Source: Bradyrhizobium archetypum
GTDB lineage: Bacteria; Pseudomonadota; Alphaproteobacteria; Rhizobiales; Xanthobacteraceae
Assembly (NCBI RefSeq): GCF_013114835.1
Contig: NZ_JAAVLW010000005.1
Span: 682,001-746,000, forward strand
Direction: 5' to 3'
Length of the DNA stretch: 64,000 nt
A program made the translations under genes and the position numbers. Below, piece by piece: positions 8,218-17,276 of the stretch. The notes beneath the pieces are model-generated. The model was not told the DNA's origin. It saw nothing but the letters and a program-made list of their open reading frames with translations, and made no database searches. How positions within the stretch are numbered: the stretch's first letter is position 1; each line of letters starts with the position of its first letter.

Positions 8218-8696
8218 GACTTGGTCGCGATAGTTTTGCCGGGTTGATCTTTCTCGCGGTCAGTCTGGTCCTGCTTGTGCAATCGTTTGGACTGCCGCAT
8301 CTGCCGCTGGTGCCGGTTGGCCCTGGCTTCTATCCGCGCATCGTCCTGATCTTCATGGCCGTGACCAGCGCGGCGCTGATCGTGCAAGACCTGCTCGCGC
8401 GACGCGCTGAGCCGGCCGACGTCCCTGCTCCGGCGCGGCCGCGACGGGCCTATGGGCTGGTCGCGCTCTCCTTCGTCATCGTCGCGCTCTATTTGGTACT
8501 TCTGCCTCTGCTCGGCTATCGCATCGCTACCGTCCTGTTCGTCGCCGCGCTGCAAGCGACGCTCGAGAGGCCGGCGACCTGGCGCCAATGGGCGGTCTTC
8601 GCGGCGGTAGCGATTGGCACGTCGGCGGTAACGTACCTGGTCTTCGAGCGCTATCTCTCGGTGCTGCTCCCTCGCGGCAACTGGACAAACTGGTAG
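8214..8696 (+). CDS. tctB: Tripartite tricarboxylate transporter small subunit TctB
   Basis: 160 residues with four hydrophobic segments (about 9-28, 39-58, 80-105 and 118-150), the size and topology of TctB. Motifs G-P-G-F-Y-P-R near 37 and G-Y-R-I-A-T near 102 match the family. It starts within the tctC stop (ATGA overlap) and ends 3 bases before tctA, indicating one mRNA with translational coupling. It is the small inner-membrane subunit of a sodium- or proton-driven secondary transporter. Confidence 0.92.
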   Translation: MRLGRDSFAGLIFLAVSLVLLVQSFGLPHLPLVPVGPGFYPRIVLIFMAVTSAALIVQDLLARRAEPADVPAPARPRRAYGLVALSFVIVALYLVLLPLLGYRIATVLFVAALQATLERPATWRQWAVFAAVAIGTSAVTYLVFERYLSVLLPRGNWTNW

Positions 8697-8699
8697 GCC

Positions 8700-10223
8700 A
8701 TGTTCGAGCTTTTAGGACATGGGCTGCTCACGGTGCTGCAGTGGAATTATCTCGTTCCGCTGTTCGCCGGCACGCTCATTGGCGTCATCGGCGGCGCGCT
8801 GCCGGGCGTTACCATCACGATGACGATCATCGTCATCCTGCCGTTCACCTATGGTCTCGATCCGCTGCAGGGACTGGCCGCGATGACCGGCGTCTATGTC
8901 GGCGGCTCCGCCGGTGGCCTGGTCACCGCCTGCCTGCTCGGAATTCCGGGTACGCCCTCGGCGATCGCCACGACATTCGACGGCTTTCCGATGGCACGGG
9001 GCGGCGCGCCGGGCCGGGCGATCTGGCTCGGCGTGTGGTCGTCGTTCTTCGGCGGGCTGCTCGGCGGGCTGTTCCTGATCCTGGTGACCGGTCCGTTGGC
9101 AGCCATCGCACTTCAGTTCGGACCGTGGGAATATTTCTCACTGTTCGTGCTGGCCATGGCGATGGTGGCGGGCCTCGCCGAATCCTCGTTCATCAAGGGT
9201 CTGCTGTCGACCGCCATTGGCCTCGTGATCACCGTCATCGGCACGGATCCGATCGGCAGCGTGCCGCGCTTCACCTTCGGGTCCGAGTTCATCAGCGGCG
9301 GCTTCCCGTTCCTGCCGGTGCTGATCGGGATTTTTGCCTTCGCCCAGATCATGTCCGACATCGAGAAGATAGGGGTGCCAAAGGCGCCCGAGGCCGCGCT
9401 TGCTGCACAGCCGAGTCTTAAGGTTTCCCACCTCAAGGTGATCGGCGAAATCATCGGTCGTCCGTTCCTGCTGTTGTGGTCGACGGTCGTCGGCATCCTG
9501 ATCGGCGTGCTGCCTGCGATTGGCGGCAGCGCCGCCAACATGTTGGCCTATGACCAGGCAAAAAAGTTCTCGCGCCACCCCGAGCGTTTCGGCACAGGCG
9601 TGCCTGAGGGCATCATCGCCTCTGAGTCCTCCAACAATGCCAATGTCGGCGGCTCGCTGGTGACCATCATGGCATTCGGCATCCCCGGCGACGCCGTGAC
9701 CGCCGTCATGTTGGGCGCCATGACGATCCATGGCATCCAGTCGGGGCCGCTGTTCGTCTCCCAGCAACCCGCCCTCGCCTACGGTATCTACGCCGCATAC
9801 ATTTTGGCACATCCGCTGATGGTCCTGATCCTGGCCGCGGGCGCGCTATTCATGCTTCAGATCACCCAGGTCAGGCTCGCGGTGCTCGCGCCTGTCGTGC
9901 TGGTGCTTTGCGTGATCGGTGCTTATGCGCTCAACAATACCATGCAGAGCGTGTACGTCCTGCTCATCTTCGGTGTGTTCGGCTATGCGCTGGTGAGGGG
10001 CGGATTTCCGCTGGCTCCGCTGATCCTCGGCCTCATCCTCGGCGACCAGATCGAGATCAATCTTATTCGAGCGATTATGACGGACGACAACCCGCTGCTG
10101 TTCTTCACGCGGCCGATTTCGGGCGGGTTACTGCTCTGTGCGGCACTATCGGTCGCCCTCGCTGTCTGGCAGCACATGCGTCATCAGGAGCGAATCGCGC
10201 GTGAGGAAGCACCCGACTTCTGA
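8700..10223 (+). CDS. tctA: Tripartite tricarboxylate transporter large permease TctA
   Basis: 507 residues, about twelve membrane segments, with the two family hallmarks G-A-L-P-G-V-T-I-T near 34 and a second G-V-L-P-A-I-G-G-S near 268, followed by E-S-S-N-N-A-N-V-G-G. This is the translocating subunit of the TctCBA system, which moves carboxylates with an ion gradient. The operon lacks the tctDE two-component pair sometimes found with it. The gene ends in a short intergenic region facing the convergent gene at 10331. Confidence 0.95.
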   Translation: MFELLGHGLLTVLQWNYLVPLFAGTLIGVIGGALPGVTITMTIIVILPFTYGLDPLQGLAAMTGVYVGGSAGGLVTACLLGIPGTPSAIATTFDGFPMARGGAPGRAIWLGVWSSFFGGLLGGLFLILVTGPLAAIALQFGPWEYFSLFVLAMAMVAGLAESSFIKGLLSTAIGLVITVIGTDPIGSVPRFTFGSEFISGGFPFLPVLIGIFAFAQIMSDIEKIGVPKAPEAALAAQPSLKVSHLKVIGEIIGRPFLLLWSTVVGILIGVLPAIGGSAANMLAYDQAKKFSRHPERFGTGVPEGIIASESSNNANVGGSLVTIMAFGIPGDAVTAVMLGAMTIHGIQSGPLFVSQQPALAYGIYAAYILAHPLMVLILAAGALFMLQITQVRLAVLAPVVLVLCVIGAYALNNTMQSVYVLLIFGVFGYALVRGGFPLAPLILGLILGDQIEINLIRAIMTDDNPLLFFTRPISGGLLLCAALSVALAVWQHMRHQERIAREEAPDF

Positions 10224-10330
10224 CGAGAGTTCGGCGTGGTGGATTGCGTTGTCTTCCGCGTGTTCGCGTGGTTGCGGGCGGAAGCTGGAGCCGGGCGTTC
10301 CGTACGTGCGTGAGGACAGCTATGGTCGCG

Positions 10331-10906
10331 CTATTTCCTTTGCTGCCACTGAATGAATTTTTCGAGCAGAGCCTGGGATTTTTCGGGCCCCTCCTTAACC
10401 GTTCCAGCAGAGGCCGGTTCAGAAACAGCCCGTTCCGGGTCTTCGTTTCCTTGTATCGTTTGGAATCGCTTGAACCCTTGAAGCAGGGCTTGGGAATCTT
10501 CGGACGTCGCCTGGGCTGGCGTTGCCGATGCAGGCGTCGAAATCGAAACGGCGAGCTCCGAGGGATCGCTTTTTGACCTTGGAAACACATTAAACAAAAC
10601 GAGCGCCAAGATCACAGTTATGCCGATCGCTGCGGCAATTGCGCCCGCAGTGGCGAGCCGTCCGCGCGGTGGGCGGCGTTCGTAAACGAATTGGGCTTCT
10701 AACGGATGGTTGAATTTGGCGAAGGCTTCCTCGCGCACCTGATCAGAACGAGACAAAGGGGGAATGGGAGGCAAATCGTCTGATCTCGTCTGCGGTGTCG
10801 CGCCGGATCGTGGATGCGCCATGCCGCGCTTTGGACGCGGTGCGTAGTACAGCGGATCATCCGGACTATGGCGATTGGGATGGTCGTTCGCGCCGATGAA
10901 ACTCAT
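10331..10906 (-). CDS. Single-pass membrane protein of unknown function
   Basis: 191 residues. The first 80 are polar and Pro/Arg/His-rich (cytoplasmic by the positive-inside rule), a transmembrane segment lies at about 84-107 (AGAIAAAIGITVILALVLF), and the rest is a low-complexity Ser/Ala/Pro tail. The tail holds the same short unit twice: S-Q-A-L-L-Q-G-F-K-R-F-Q near 140 and S-Q-A-L-L-E-K-F-I-Q-W-Q at the C-terminus. The start has GAGGAG just upstream. No known domain. Confidence 0.75.
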   Translation of the reverse strand: MSFIGANDHPNRHSPDDPLYYAPRPKRGMAHPRSGATPQTRSDDLPPIPPLSRSDQVREEAFAKFNHPLEAQFVYERRPPRGRLATAGAIAAAIGITVILALVLFNVFPRSKSDPSELAVSISTPASATPAQATSEDSQALLQGFKRFQTIQGNEDPERAVSEPASAGTVKEGPEKSQALLEKFIQWQQRK

Positions 10907-11185
10907 TTGCGCTACTCCTCACAATTCACATTGTCAGCTCATCGCCTCGAAACACTTGGCCACTCGAGGCATCGGTCGCAGCCTTACGAGTACAGTCCCG
11001 CATGATATGCCGCAGGCATGCGCGCCTGCACTCAGCGAGAGTAAAACTTCGATCCGCCAGCCCCCAGTTTCCAGAGCCTGATCCAAAAGGCGATAGGTGT
11101 GGAGTCAGATGTTCTGTTCCGCCTCAAAAACAGTGAAGCTGTTGCCATCCTGCGACAGCGCAACCGGAACTTTACGGATCGACGC

Positions 11186-13111
11186 CTAGATCGTCACCTG
11201 CGTTCCCACCTCCACCACGCGTCCGGTCGGGATCTGGAAATAGTCGGTGGCATCATTGGCGGAGCGGCTGAGGCGGATGAACAGCAGATCCTGCCAGCGC
11301 GGCATGCCGGAATGGGCGGCGGGTTTGAGCGCGCGGCGGGACAGGAAGAACGACGTCGACATGATGTCGAACTGCCAGCCGAGCTTGCGGGCGATCGCCA
11401 GCGTCTTCGGCACGTTGGGCGATTCCATGAAGCCGAACCGCAGCGTCACCCGCGAGAAGGTTTCGCTGAGCTGCTCCATCCGGACCCGCTCGGCATCATC
11501 GATCCGCGGTGTCGGAGCGGTCATTATGGTGAGAATGACGTTCTTTTCATGCAGCACCTTGTAATGCTTCAGGCTGTGCATCAGGGCCGTCGGCGCGCAT
11601 TCGGGATCGGAGGTCAGGAATACCGCGGTGCCCGGCACCCGCTGCGGCGGGCGTTTTTCCAGCATCGCCACCAGCTCGGCCAGCGGAAATTCCAGCTTGC
11701 GCGATTTCTCGAACAACAGCTTGCTGCCGCGCCGCCACGTGTACATCAAGATCATCACGACGCCGCCCAGCACGAGCGGCACCCAGCCGCCTTCGAACAC
11801 CTTCAACAGGTTGGCCGCAAGGAAGGTGATGTCGAGGAACAGGAACGGCGCGATCAGGGCGGCGGCGGCGACCGGCGACCATTTCCAGACCCGCCAGATC
11901 ACGACAAATCCCATCAGGGCCGTAACTACCATGGTGCCGGTCACGGAGATTCCGTAAGCCGAAGCCAGCGCGCTCGACGAGCGGAACAGCACCACTAACA
12001 AAATCACTGCCAGCAACAGCAGCATGTTGATGCGCGGGATGAAGATCTGGCCGGAATGGGCTTCCGAAGTATGACGAATTTCAAATCGCGGCAGCAGCCC
12101 GAGCTGGATCGCCGTGCGCGTCAGCGAATAGGCGCCGGTGATGACCGCCTGGCTGGCGATCACGGTCGCCGCCGTTGCAAGCGCTACCATGGGGATCAGC
12201 GCCCAATCCGGGAACATCAGAAAAAACGGGTTCTCGATCGCCTTGGGGTCGGCGATCAATAGCGCGCCCTGCCCCAGATAATTTAGCGCCAGCGACGGCA
12301 GCACGATGAAGAGCCACGCAGTCTGGATCGGCCGCTTGCCGAAATGGCCGAGATCGGCATAGAGCGCCTCCGCGCCGGTGACGGCGAGAAACACCGCCCC
12401 CAGCGTCACGAATCCGATCATGCCGTGATGGAGCATGAAGGAGACGGCGTAGAGCGGATTGAGCGCCAGCAGCACTTCCGGGTGACGCATGATCTGCGGC
12501 GCGGCCGCGATCGCCAGCACGGCGAACCAGATGCACATGACCGGTCCGAAGAACGCGGCGACGCGCGCCGTGCCGCGGGACTGCACGGCAAACAGCGCGA
12601 CCAGAATGAGCACTGTGAGCGGCACGACATAATGTTCGAAGGTCACGGTGACGAGCTTGATGCCCTCGATCGCGGATAAAACAGACAACGCCGGCGTAAT
12701 CACCGCGTCGCCGTAGAACAGCGCGCCGGAGATGATGCCGAGCAGCACGATCGACGCCCCGCCCTTGCCGACGGCGCGCTGCGCCAGCGCCATCAGTGCC
12801 AGCGTTCCGCCCTCGCCATTGTTGTCGGCGCGCAAGAGGATGACGACGTATTTCAGCGTCACTACCACGACCAGGGCCCACAGGATCAGCGAGAGCACCC
12901 CGAGCACAGCCTGCGGCGTGGCCGCGGTCGAGGCCTCGCTGGCGGCCATCACGGCTTCACGCAGCGCGTAGAGCGGGCTGGTGCCGATGTCGCCATAGAC
13001 GACGCCGATACTGCCGAGCATCAGCGCCTTGAAGGTGGCGGTGGAATGCGCTTCGCCATGACCGTTGGCCGCGGGCGTTTCCGCCGCGGGGATCGCAAAC
13101 TGGACTGACAT
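11186..13111 (-). CDS. kup: Low-affinity potassium uptake protein Kup (copy 1)
   Basis: 641 residues from the ATG at 13111 (a GTG at 13144 is an alternative). Hallmarks: G-V-V-Y-G-D-I-G-T-S-P-L-Y near the start, G-E-G-G-T-L-A-L in the second segment, G-D-A-V-I-T-P-A in the third, about twelve membrane helices, then a cytoplasmic C-terminal domain. Kup moves K+ together with H+. It lies directly upstream or downstream partner-wise with a second kup on the same strand, separated by 154 bases; both end in the same 26 residues, so they are duplicates kept functional. Confidence 0.95.
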   Translation of the reverse strand: MSVQFAIPAAETPAANGHGEAHSTATFKALMLGSIGVVYGDIGTSPLYALREAVMAASEASTAATPQAVLGVLSLILWALVVVVTLKYVVILLRADNNGEGGTLALMALAQRAVGKGGASIVLLGIISGALFYGDAVITPALSVLSAIEGIKLVTVTFEHYVVPLTVLILVALFAVQSRGTARVAAFFGPVMCIWFAVLAIAAAPQIMRHPEVLLALNPLYAVSFMLHHGMIGFVTLGAVFLAVTGAEALYADLGHFGKRPIQTAWLFIVLPSLALNYLGQGALLIADPKAIENPFFLMFPDWALIPMVALATAATVIASQAVITGAYSLTRTAIQLGLLPRFEIRHTSEAHSGQIFIPRINMLLLLAVILLVVLFRSSSALASAYGISVTGTMVVTALMGFVVIWRVWKWSPVAAAALIAPFLFLDITFLAANLLKVFEGGWVPLVLGGVVMILMYTWRRGSKLLFEKSRKLEFPLAELVAMLEKRPPQRVPGTAVFLTSDPECAPTALMHSLKHYKVLHEKNVILTIMTAPTPRIDDAERVRMEQLSETFSRVTLRFGFMESPNVPKTLAIARKLGWQFDIMSTSFFLSRRALKPAAHSGMPRWQDLLFIRLSRSANDATDYFQIPTGRVVEVGTQVTI

Positions 13112-13265
13112 GGGACGGGGCCTCGGTTCTTTGCCGCACTGCACAAGTGCAGAAGCGCAGCCCTATACTCCCGGGATGAATGGACAGGTTAGCCGGAATC
13201 CAGGCCTCCGGTATGCGCCTCCCGCATGGATGCCGGCCCGGGTGTTGGCAAAATTTTTAGGTCAT

Positions 13266-15164
13266 TCAGATGGTTACTTGGGTTCCCACCTCAACCACCC
13301 GGCCGGTCGGGATCTGGAAGTAGTCGGTGGCGTCGTTTGCCGACCGGCTCATCGCGATGAACAGATGATCCTGCCAGAGCGGCATGCCTGACTGCGCCGA
13401 GGGCTTGAGCGACCGCCGCGACACGAAGAACGAGGTCGCCATGATGTCGAACTGCCAGCCGAGCTTGCGCGCGATCACCAGCGCCTTCGGCACGTTCGGC
13501 GATTCCATGAAGCCGAACCGCAGCCGCACCTTGGAGAACTTCTCGCTGATGGTTTCCATCTTGACCCGCTCGGACAGGTCGACGCGCGGCGTCTGCGCCG
13601 TCTCGATGGTCAGGATCACATTGTGCTCGTGCAGCACCTTGTTGTGCTTGAGATTGTGCATCAGCGCGGTGGGCACGAAGCTCGGATCGGAGGTCAGAAA
13701 CACCGCCGTGCCCTTGACGATATGAGGCGGCCGCTTTTCAAGGCTCTTGATCAGATCCGCCAGCGGCACCTCGATGCGCCGCGTCTTGATGACCAGGATC
13801 GCAGCGCCGCGGCGCCAGGTCCAGATCATCACCGCGACCGCCGCACCGAACAACAGTGGCACCCAGGCGCCCTCGAGCAGCTTCAAGAGGTTGGCGATAA
13901 AGAAGCTCATGTCGACGACGACGAATGGCAGGATCACGGCCGCGGCCGTCGCCGCGCGCCAGTTCCACAATTTCCAGATCACGACAAAGCCCATAATGCC
14001 GTCGACGACCATGGTCGTGGAGACCGCAATGCCGTAGGCAGAGGCGAGACCGCTGGAAGTGCGGAACAGCAGCACCAGCAGAACCACCCCGATCAGCAGC
14101 ATCCGATTCACCCGCGGCAGATAGATCTGGCCGGCATGGGCCTCGGAGGTGTAGCGAACCTCGAAGCGCGGCAACAGGCCGAGCTGAACCGCCTGGCGGA
14201 TCAGGGAAAACGCGCCCGTTATCACCGCCTGGCTCGCGATCACGGTGGCGGCGGTCGCCAGCACCACGAGCGGCAGCAGCAGCATTTCCGGCACCATCCG
14301 GTAGAACGAGTTTTCGATCGCCGACGGATCGGACAATACCAGCGCGCCCTGCCCGAAATAATTGATCAGCAGCGCCGGCAGTACAAAAAACAGCCATCCG
14401 GCCTGGATTGGCCTGCGCCCGAAATGGCCGAGGTCCGCATAGAGCGCCTCGCCGCCCGTCACCGCCAGAAACACCAGGCCCATCGTCACCAGTCCAATGA
14501 CGCCATGGGAGAGCATGAACTGGATCGCGTACCAGGGATTGATGGCGTAGAGCACCGTGGGATCGTCGGAGATGTGGACCATCCCCATCACTGCCAACGT
14601 TGCGAACCAGACCACCATGACCGGTCCGAAGGCCGAGGCGACGCGCGCGGTGCCGCTGCTTTGTACCGAGAACAGCACGACCAAAATGAAGATCGTTAGC
14701 GGCACGACATAATGTTCGAGCGCCGGCGTGACGAGCTTGAGGCCTTCGACCGCCGACAAGACCGAGATTGCCGGCGTGATCATGGAATCGCCGATGAACA
14801 TCGAGGCGCCGACGACGCCGAGCGCCAACAATGGCCAGCTTCGGCGGCCCAGCGCCCGTTGCCCCAGTGCCATCAGTGAAAGCGTTCCGCCTTCGCCGTT
14901 GTTGTCGGCGCGCAACAGCAGCAGCACGTATTTGGCAGTGACGACGATGAAGAGCGACCACAGGATCAGCGAGAGAACGCCGAGCACGATGATGCGTGAT
15001 ACCGGCTGGCCTTCTGCCGCATGCGAGGCCGCCTCCCGGAACGCATATAACGGGGAGGTGCCGATATCGCCGAACACCACACCGATACTGCCCAGAGTCA
15101 GGGCCCAAAAGCCTGAGGTGGCCTGCCCCTCATGGGCTTCCGTGGATGTGACGCTGACAGCCAT
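13266..15164 (-). CDS. kup: Low-affinity potassium uptake protein Kup (copy 2)
   Basis: 632 residues with the same architecture as the next gene on this strand: G-V-V-F-G-D-I-G-T-S-P-L-Y, G-E-G-G-T-L-S-L, G-D-S-M-I-T-P-A, twelve predicted helices and a C-terminal domain ending VVEVGTQVTI. Protein identity with copy 1 is clearly high by eye, but third codon positions differ throughout, so the duplication is old and both copies look intact. It would be transcribed first of the two. The upstream 150 bases hold no obvious K+ riboswitch or operator. Confidence 0.95.
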   Translation of the reverse strand: MAVSVTSTEAHEGQATSGFWALTLGSIGVVFGDIGTSPLYAFREAASHAAEGQPVSRIIVLGVLSLILWSLFIVVTAKYVLLLLRADNNGEGGTLSLMALGQRALGRRSWPLLALGVVGASMFIGDSMITPAISVLSAVEGLKLVTPALEHYVVPLTIFILVVLFSVQSSGTARVASAFGPVMVVWFATLAVMGMVHISDDPTVLYAINPWYAIQFMLSHGVIGLVTMGLVFLAVTGGEALYADLGHFGRRPIQAGWLFFVLPALLINYFGQGALVLSDPSAIENSFYRMVPEMLLLPLVVLATAATVIASQAVITGAFSLIRQAVQLGLLPRFEVRYTSEAHAGQIYLPRVNRMLLIGVVLLVLLFRTSSGLASAYGIAVSTTMVVDGIMGFVVIWKLWNWRAATAAAVILPFVVVDMSFFIANLLKLLEGAWVPLLFGAAVAVMIWTWRRGAAILVIKTRRIEVPLADLIKSLEKRPPHIVKGTAVFLTSDPSFVPTALMHNLKHNKVLHEHNVILTIETAQTPRVDLSERVKMETISEKFSKVRLRFGFMESPNVPKALVIARKLGWQFDIMATSFFVSRRSLKPSAQSGMPLWQDHLFIAMSRSANDATDYFQIPTGRVVEVGTQVTI

Positions 15165-15315
15165 GATGGAAGAGGAACGTTCTCGTCATTGAATTGATCC
15201 GCGCGGCTATCGTCGCTTCCGCGTTGCCTGTCAATCATCGGGCAAGCTTAGCACCGCCAGCGACGCACGACTGGCGCAAACCAGCCACAACGTTGGTGGT
15301 ATTATAGTAGTAGAC

Positions 15316-16143
15316 CTACGGCTTCAGGTTTGGCGGAAGCGGTGGATTTTCGCGCATCAAGGTGATGGTAACGCGACGGTTTGCAGGCAACGTCGGATCG
15401 TCGGGAAACAATGGCTGGCTGTCGGCCTTGCCGCCGACGGCATAGATGTGAGACGGCGGCAGTCCCTCGCGCTCCAGGATCTGGCGCACGGCATTGGCGC
15501 GGTCCGCCGACAGATCGAACGCGCTATATTCGCTGCGCGACGGCACAAAACCGGCAGAGGTGTGGCCGACAATGTTGAGCCGCAGCGGTGTCGCCTTCAG
15601 CGGCCCGGCCAGTTTCTGAATCAGCCGGCGGGTGCGGTCATACGGCACCTTGGAGCCGTCGGCGAACATCGAGCGGCCATCCTGGTCGACGATTTCGAGA
15701 TTGAGGCCCTCTTTGGTCTCCTCGAACATGATGTTCTTGGACATTTCGGTCAGTTCCGGCATGTCCTGCAGCGCCTGGCGCAACGAGGCCGCGGCGAGCG
15801 CGAACTCGCGATCGACTTTCAGGCGAGCGCCGATTTCGCGCTGACGATCCTTCTCGTCGGGCGTTGGGGTATTGGAGGCTTCCTCAGGCGAAATATGCGC
15901 GACGTTCCTCAGCTTCGGCCGCGTCGGCAGGCCGTCGGATTCGACAATCCCCGAATGCCGGGATTCGGTCTGCACGCCGAACGCTTCGCGCATCGAGCCG
16001 GCGACGATCTTGAGCTTCTGCTGGTCCTGGCTAGAGAACGCTACCAGCATCACGAAAAACGACAGCAACAGCGCCATCAGATCGGCGAACGTCACGAACC
16101 AACCGTGACCGCCATGCGCCTCTTCGCGTTTTTTCTTGGCCAT
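15316..16143 (-). CDS. motB: Flagellar stator protein MotB (PomB-like)
   Basis: 275 residues: short basic N-terminus, one transmembrane helix at about 16-37 containing the ion-carrying D21 (T-F-A-D-L-M-A-L-L-L-S-F-F-V), a plug/linker (G-S-M-R-E-A-F-G-V-Q), and a C-terminal OmpA-like peptidoglycan-binding domain with N-I-V-G-H-T near 193 and L-S-A-D-R-A-N-A-V near 214. It anchors the torque-generating stator to the wall. It follows motA by 32 bases. The FADLM...LLLSFFVMLVAFS pattern and GSMREAFG resemble PomB/MotS more than E. coli MotB. Confidence 0.93.
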   Translation of the reverse strand: MAKKKREEAHGGHGWFVTFADLMALLLSFFVMLVAFSSQDQQKLKIVAGSMREAFGVQTESRHSGIVESDGLPTRPKLRNVAHISPEEASNTPTPDEKDRQREIGARLKVDREFALAAASLRQALQDMPELTEMSKNIMFEETKEGLNLEIVDQDGRSMFADGSKVPYDRTRRLIQKLAGPLKATPLRLNIVGHTSAGFVPSRSEYSAFDLSADRANAVRQILEREGLPPSHIYAVGGKADSQPLFPDDPTLPANRRVTITLMRENPPLPPNLKP

Positions 16144-16175
16144 GTTTTACGTCGCGCCTGGATGCTGCCTGCCGA

Positions 16176-16949
16176 TCAGGCCGGGACCAGCTCGCCTTCC
16201 TCGTTGCGGTGCTTTTCGGGCAGATAGGCCAGCAGCATTTCACGCACCAAGGCCGGGCTCTTGGAATCGCGGATCATCAGGATGCCGTCGATGATCAGCG
16301 TGCGGTTGGTTTCCTCGTCGATCAGCTTGCCATGCAGCTTGTCTGCGATCGGCAGACAGATCAGGTTCGCAACGACCGCGCCGTAGAGCGTCGCCAACAG
16401 CGCCACGGCCATGAAGGGGCCGAGTTTCGACGGGTCCGACATGTTCGAGAACATCTGCACCATGCCGAGCAGCGTGCCGATCATGCCGAACGCCGGCGCG
16501 CAGTCGCCGATCGCCCGATAGATCTTCGATCCTTCGTTCAGGTGCATCAGAAAATTGTCGCGATCACGCTCCATGTTGTCGCGGATGAATTCGAGGTCGT
16601 AGCCGTCGGCGACGTAGCGGATGCCCTTGGCGAGAAACGGCTCGTCGGTCTCGACCTTTTCCAGTCCGACCGGACCCTGCTTGCGGGCAATTTCGGCAAT
16701 GCGCGCCAGCTCGTCGACCAGATCGCGCGCCGAGAGCCGGCTCATGGTGAAGGCGAATTTCGCGCCGAGCGGCATGCCGTGCAGGATCGCACTGAGCGGA
16801 AAGCGGATCATCGTCGCGGCGAACGAACCACCGAAGATGATGATGACGGCGTGGATGTCGTAAAACATCCGGAAATCACCGCCCATCAGGATCAGCGTCG
16901 ACAGGACGATCGCACCGGCTGTCAGGCCAACGAGCGTGGTGATATCCAT
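16176..16949 (-). CDS. motA: Flagellar stator protein MotA (PomA-like)
   Basis: 257 residues from the ATG at 16949, chosen because GGAG precedes it and MDITTLVGL aligns with the family N-terminus; the 30-residue extension to 17039 is not needed. Four membrane helices: about 6-22, 30-50, 150-170 and 180-205. Family motifs A-P-A-F-G-M-I-G-T-L-L-G-M-V (helix 3) and G-P-F-M-A-V-A-L-L-A-T-L-Y-G (helix 4) are present. It forms the ion channel with MotB. Length and motifs are closer to PomA/MotP than to the 295-residue E. coli MotA. No other flagellar gene is in the window. Confidence 0.93.
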   Translation of the reverse strand: MDITTLVGLTAGAIVLSTLILMGGDFRMFYDIHAVIIIFGGSFAATMIRFPLSAILHGMPLGAKFAFTMSRLSARDLVDELARIAEIARKQGPVGLEKVETDEPFLAKGIRYVADGYDLEFIRDNMERDRDNFLMHLNEGSKIYRAIGDCAPAFGMIGTLLGMVQMFSNMSDPSKLGPFMAVALLATLYGAVVANLICLPIADKLHGKLIDEETNRTLIIDGILMIRDSKSPALVREMLLAYLPEKHRNEEGELVPA

Positions 16950-17276
16950 TCTGAACTCCAACGCGTACGCGAACGACCGGCCATCCTGACCGGGCGCGCA
17001 GCCCATCCGGAGCTGGCGCAGGAGGCACCCTACGATCACCGCGATTAAAGAGCCGTAAAGGTTAAACTCAAACGGAGATCGTAGAATTGCGGGCCTGCAG
17101 CTCCCGCGATCGCAAGGATTTGCTAACTATGCTGTGCCGGTTGCTTTTTCGTCGTGTCTGCCCGTCATTGCGAGGAGCGAAGCGACGAAGCAATCCATCG
17201 CGCAACAAGCGGAGACATTGATTGCTTCGCTCCGCTCGCAATGACGGGAATTAGGTCAATCGCCCGCGGCCAGTGC
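16950..17276. other. Region upstream of motA, with palindromic repeat, no gene
   Basis: About 327 bases between the motA start and the tctC remnant. Its right half contains the inverted repeat at 17161-17248 (separate entry). The part nearest motA should contain its promoter; no convincing sigma-28 or CtrA site was seen. TTAA words occur at 17045 and 17062, but with 13-base spacing they do not match the CtrA consensus. Confidence 0.5.
17161..17248. repeat. Palindromic intergenic repeat, copy A
   Basis: The left arm begins CCCGTCATTGCGAGGAGCG and contains GAAGCAATCCA; the right arm ends GCTCGCAATGACGGG. The arms form an 88-base imperfect palindrome in a gap between genes. A second copy with the same arm sequences lies at 23564-23649. 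This form (CCCGTCATTGCGAG...GAAGCAATC) is a familiar dispersed repeat of Bradyrhizobium-like genomes (from general knowledge, not searched). It has no coding capacity. Confidence 0.85.

Noticed and set aside
13623..14699. 358-codon plus-strand frame
   Set aside because: It is antisense to the second kup gene, is rich in His, Gln and Arg in the manner of a GC-rich shadow frame, and has no domain.
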